From: Ischnura elegans
Lineage: Eukaryota > Arthropoda > Insecta > Odonata > Coenagrionidae
Length of the DNA: 64,000 bases
Direction: 5' to 3'
NCBI RefSeq assembly: GCF_921293095.1
Contig: NC_060259.1
Span: 25,427,812 to 25,491,811 of the forward strand
Translations under genes and position numbers: made by a program
Notes under the pieces: model-generated
The model's input: the letters and a program-made list of their open reading frames with translations, nothing else
What the model was told of the DNA's origin: nothing
Databases searched by the model: none
Part shown: in pieces, positions 62,856 through 64,000 of the stretch
Numbering within the stretch: position 1 is the first letter of the stretch
Layout: each line of letters opens with the position of its first letter

Positions 62856-64000
62856 CAGCAGACTCCCAATTATGCAGGTGCAGCTTATCCATGTTGCGGA
62901 TTGTCCATGCACGAGTTCACACTCATAGGTTTACCGCGATTTATGTAAAAAAAAAATCGGACACTACAGAAGCAGATAAGTATTTGCAAGTAATGCATGA
63001 CTACATGGGGCCTATTATTTCCATGTGAATCCCCTTCGAAAAATGAAATTATTTTATTTACTTGCTGACAAGGAATGTTTCAAGTTCACTTGGACGTCTG
63101 AGCTAGCATTGCAGATGATGATCAGTGGTGGGAAAAAAATCTCTTGAGTAATATTAGAAGATTCTTCAATGGTAAACGAATCATAAATGAAGAAAAATGT
63201 TATCTACGATCATGATATGTATATTTCATTACGCAAATGTGCAATTAATATATTATCCGTGGACTCGCATGTGGTTGAATACGGGCCACAAGAACTGGAG
63301 ATTTTGTTACATTCTGGCATGTTTACGCCACAACCAGTCAAGGTCAAACTGGAGAGGAAGGGAATAGAAGTAAAGGCAGCAAGGGAAGTGGAAGTAGACA
63401 TAGCATGAGTCATATCCAGGCACTTGCTTGCGTAGACAGTTAGCCTTAAGCCCTGATTTCTTATAACCACTGCGCTGGGTGATTGAGTGATCGCGTGCCA
63501 GTTGCCATCACGAGAGTACCGTGTTCCTGTTTTCCAAGCATTGCGGTGCGCGATCGTGCTCATAGTGTAGTTTCCGACGTTGCACCGTGCTTTTGAAGCA
63601 TTCGTGCAAACCATGTTTCTGAATCCGTGATCTCGCAGCCACAGATGCATGGTTTCCGAAAACCAGATATTAAATGGCAGTGGTGCAGCGAGGGGGGGTT
63701 TCGGGGGATAAACACCCCCCCCCCCCCCAGAGCTCAGAGAAATTTTTAAGTTTAATCCATTTTACGTAATTGGATGCCCCTGTTACGCGGAGCAGTAAGA
63801 ATATGAGTGCAGTCACTTTATCACTGCTTAAAAGATTGCAGTGGGGAGAAGAAGTCTGCTAATGATTCTGGAAAGCAATCTTAAATAAAATTAAATGTGC
63901 ATTGATAATAATAGAGTGATTGATTTATGTATATGATGAAAATGGCAAGAAATTTAAGTGAAAGTTTGGATTATTTGTGTTTTCCGATTATTCGTGCTGC
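62856..64000. mobile_element. Pogo/Tigger-like element, non-coding remains
   Basis: TA then CAGCAGACTCCCAATTATGC starts the element, with CTTATCC and GGATTGTCC phrases following. The window ends in sequence whose reverse complement starts CAGCACGAATAATCGG and reaches AATAATCC, which fits the opposite terminal repeat. No intact transposase is seen. Frames of 73 codons (plus, 63187-63408) and 146 codons (minus, 63210-63650) overlap each other and match nothing I know. A hAT derivative is nested at 63678-63782. Confidence 0.45.
63678..63782. mobile_element. ~105-bp internally deleted derivative of hAT MITE family D
   Basis: It starts CAGTGGTGCAGCGAGG, followed by the same G-run, C-run and AGAGCTCAGA order as the inverted 51384-51715 element, then jumps from GTAATTGGAT to the opposite end GCCCCTG. 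Flanks TTAAATGG and TTACGCGG agree at 5 of 8 bases. Confidence 0.6.

Noticed and set aside
63210-63650. 146-codon minus-strand frame, the longest in the window's right end
   Set aside because: It overlaps a plus-strand frame and lies inside a pogo-like element, and its peptide resembles no transposase domain I know.
1-64000. CRISPR arrays, operons, prophage or prokaryotic defence genes
   Set aside because: There are no spaced direct repeats and no dense coding. Spliced animal genes show that this is eukaryotic DNA.

Overview
The window reads as nuclear DNA of an arthropod, most likely an insect. It is AT-rich, its genes have short exons with GT-AG introns, and it carries many mariner, hAT, pogo-like and foldback repeats. 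Both recognised proteins are ordinary animal proteins. I cannot place the species. There is no operon, CRISPR array, prokaryotic gene or phage.

Layout. Bases 1 to about 40,150 hold no gene I can support. They are intergenic DNA with a tRNA-derived SINE relic (1.8 kb), a 321-bp MITE with a TTA duplication (2.9 kb), GC/CpG-rich patches (2.6, 4.2, 20.6, 24.6 and 29.8 kb), a ~650-bp terminal-inverted-repeat family (5.8 kb, 26.9 kb, and again at 55.2 kb inside a gene), a mariner relic that has lost its catalytic core (6.4-7.3 kb), a divergent tandem array (10.3 kb), a TIR element plus partial copy (11.8 and 13.1 kb) and a 250-bp hAT-like MITE (22.6 kb). From ~40.2 kb CpG becomes scarce and two plus-strand genes appear: LSM3 (40,220-41,567, 3 coding exons, 102 aa) and papi/TDRKH (53,480-61,543, 10 coding exons, 489 aa). 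Between them lie a second copy of the 22.6-kb hAT-like MITE, a SINE, a decayed non-LTR reverse transcriptase carrying two later insertions, a foldback element, a further candidate TIR element and a 332-bp hAT MITE with a perfect 8-bp target duplication. After papi, a pogo/Tigger-like element runs to the right edge with a small hAT derivative nested in it.

How the genes relate. LSM3 is a housekeeping subunit of the LSm rings of U6 snRNP and mRNA decay. Papi is a mitochondrial-surface Tudor-KH scaffold for piRNA 3'-end maturation, part of germline transposon defence. They share a strand but lie 12 kb apart, and nothing suggests co-regulation. The papi introns themselves carry a recent-looking TIR element, a GC-rich inserted block and a Tigger-like fragment.

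I did not find a convincing new biological system. The points most worth a second look are the missing GxxG loop in papi KH1, the sharp CpG-density change at LSM3, the two hAT-like MITE families with readable target duplications, the core-deleted mariner, and two near-perfect palindromes (52,122-52,175 and 50,243-50,311).
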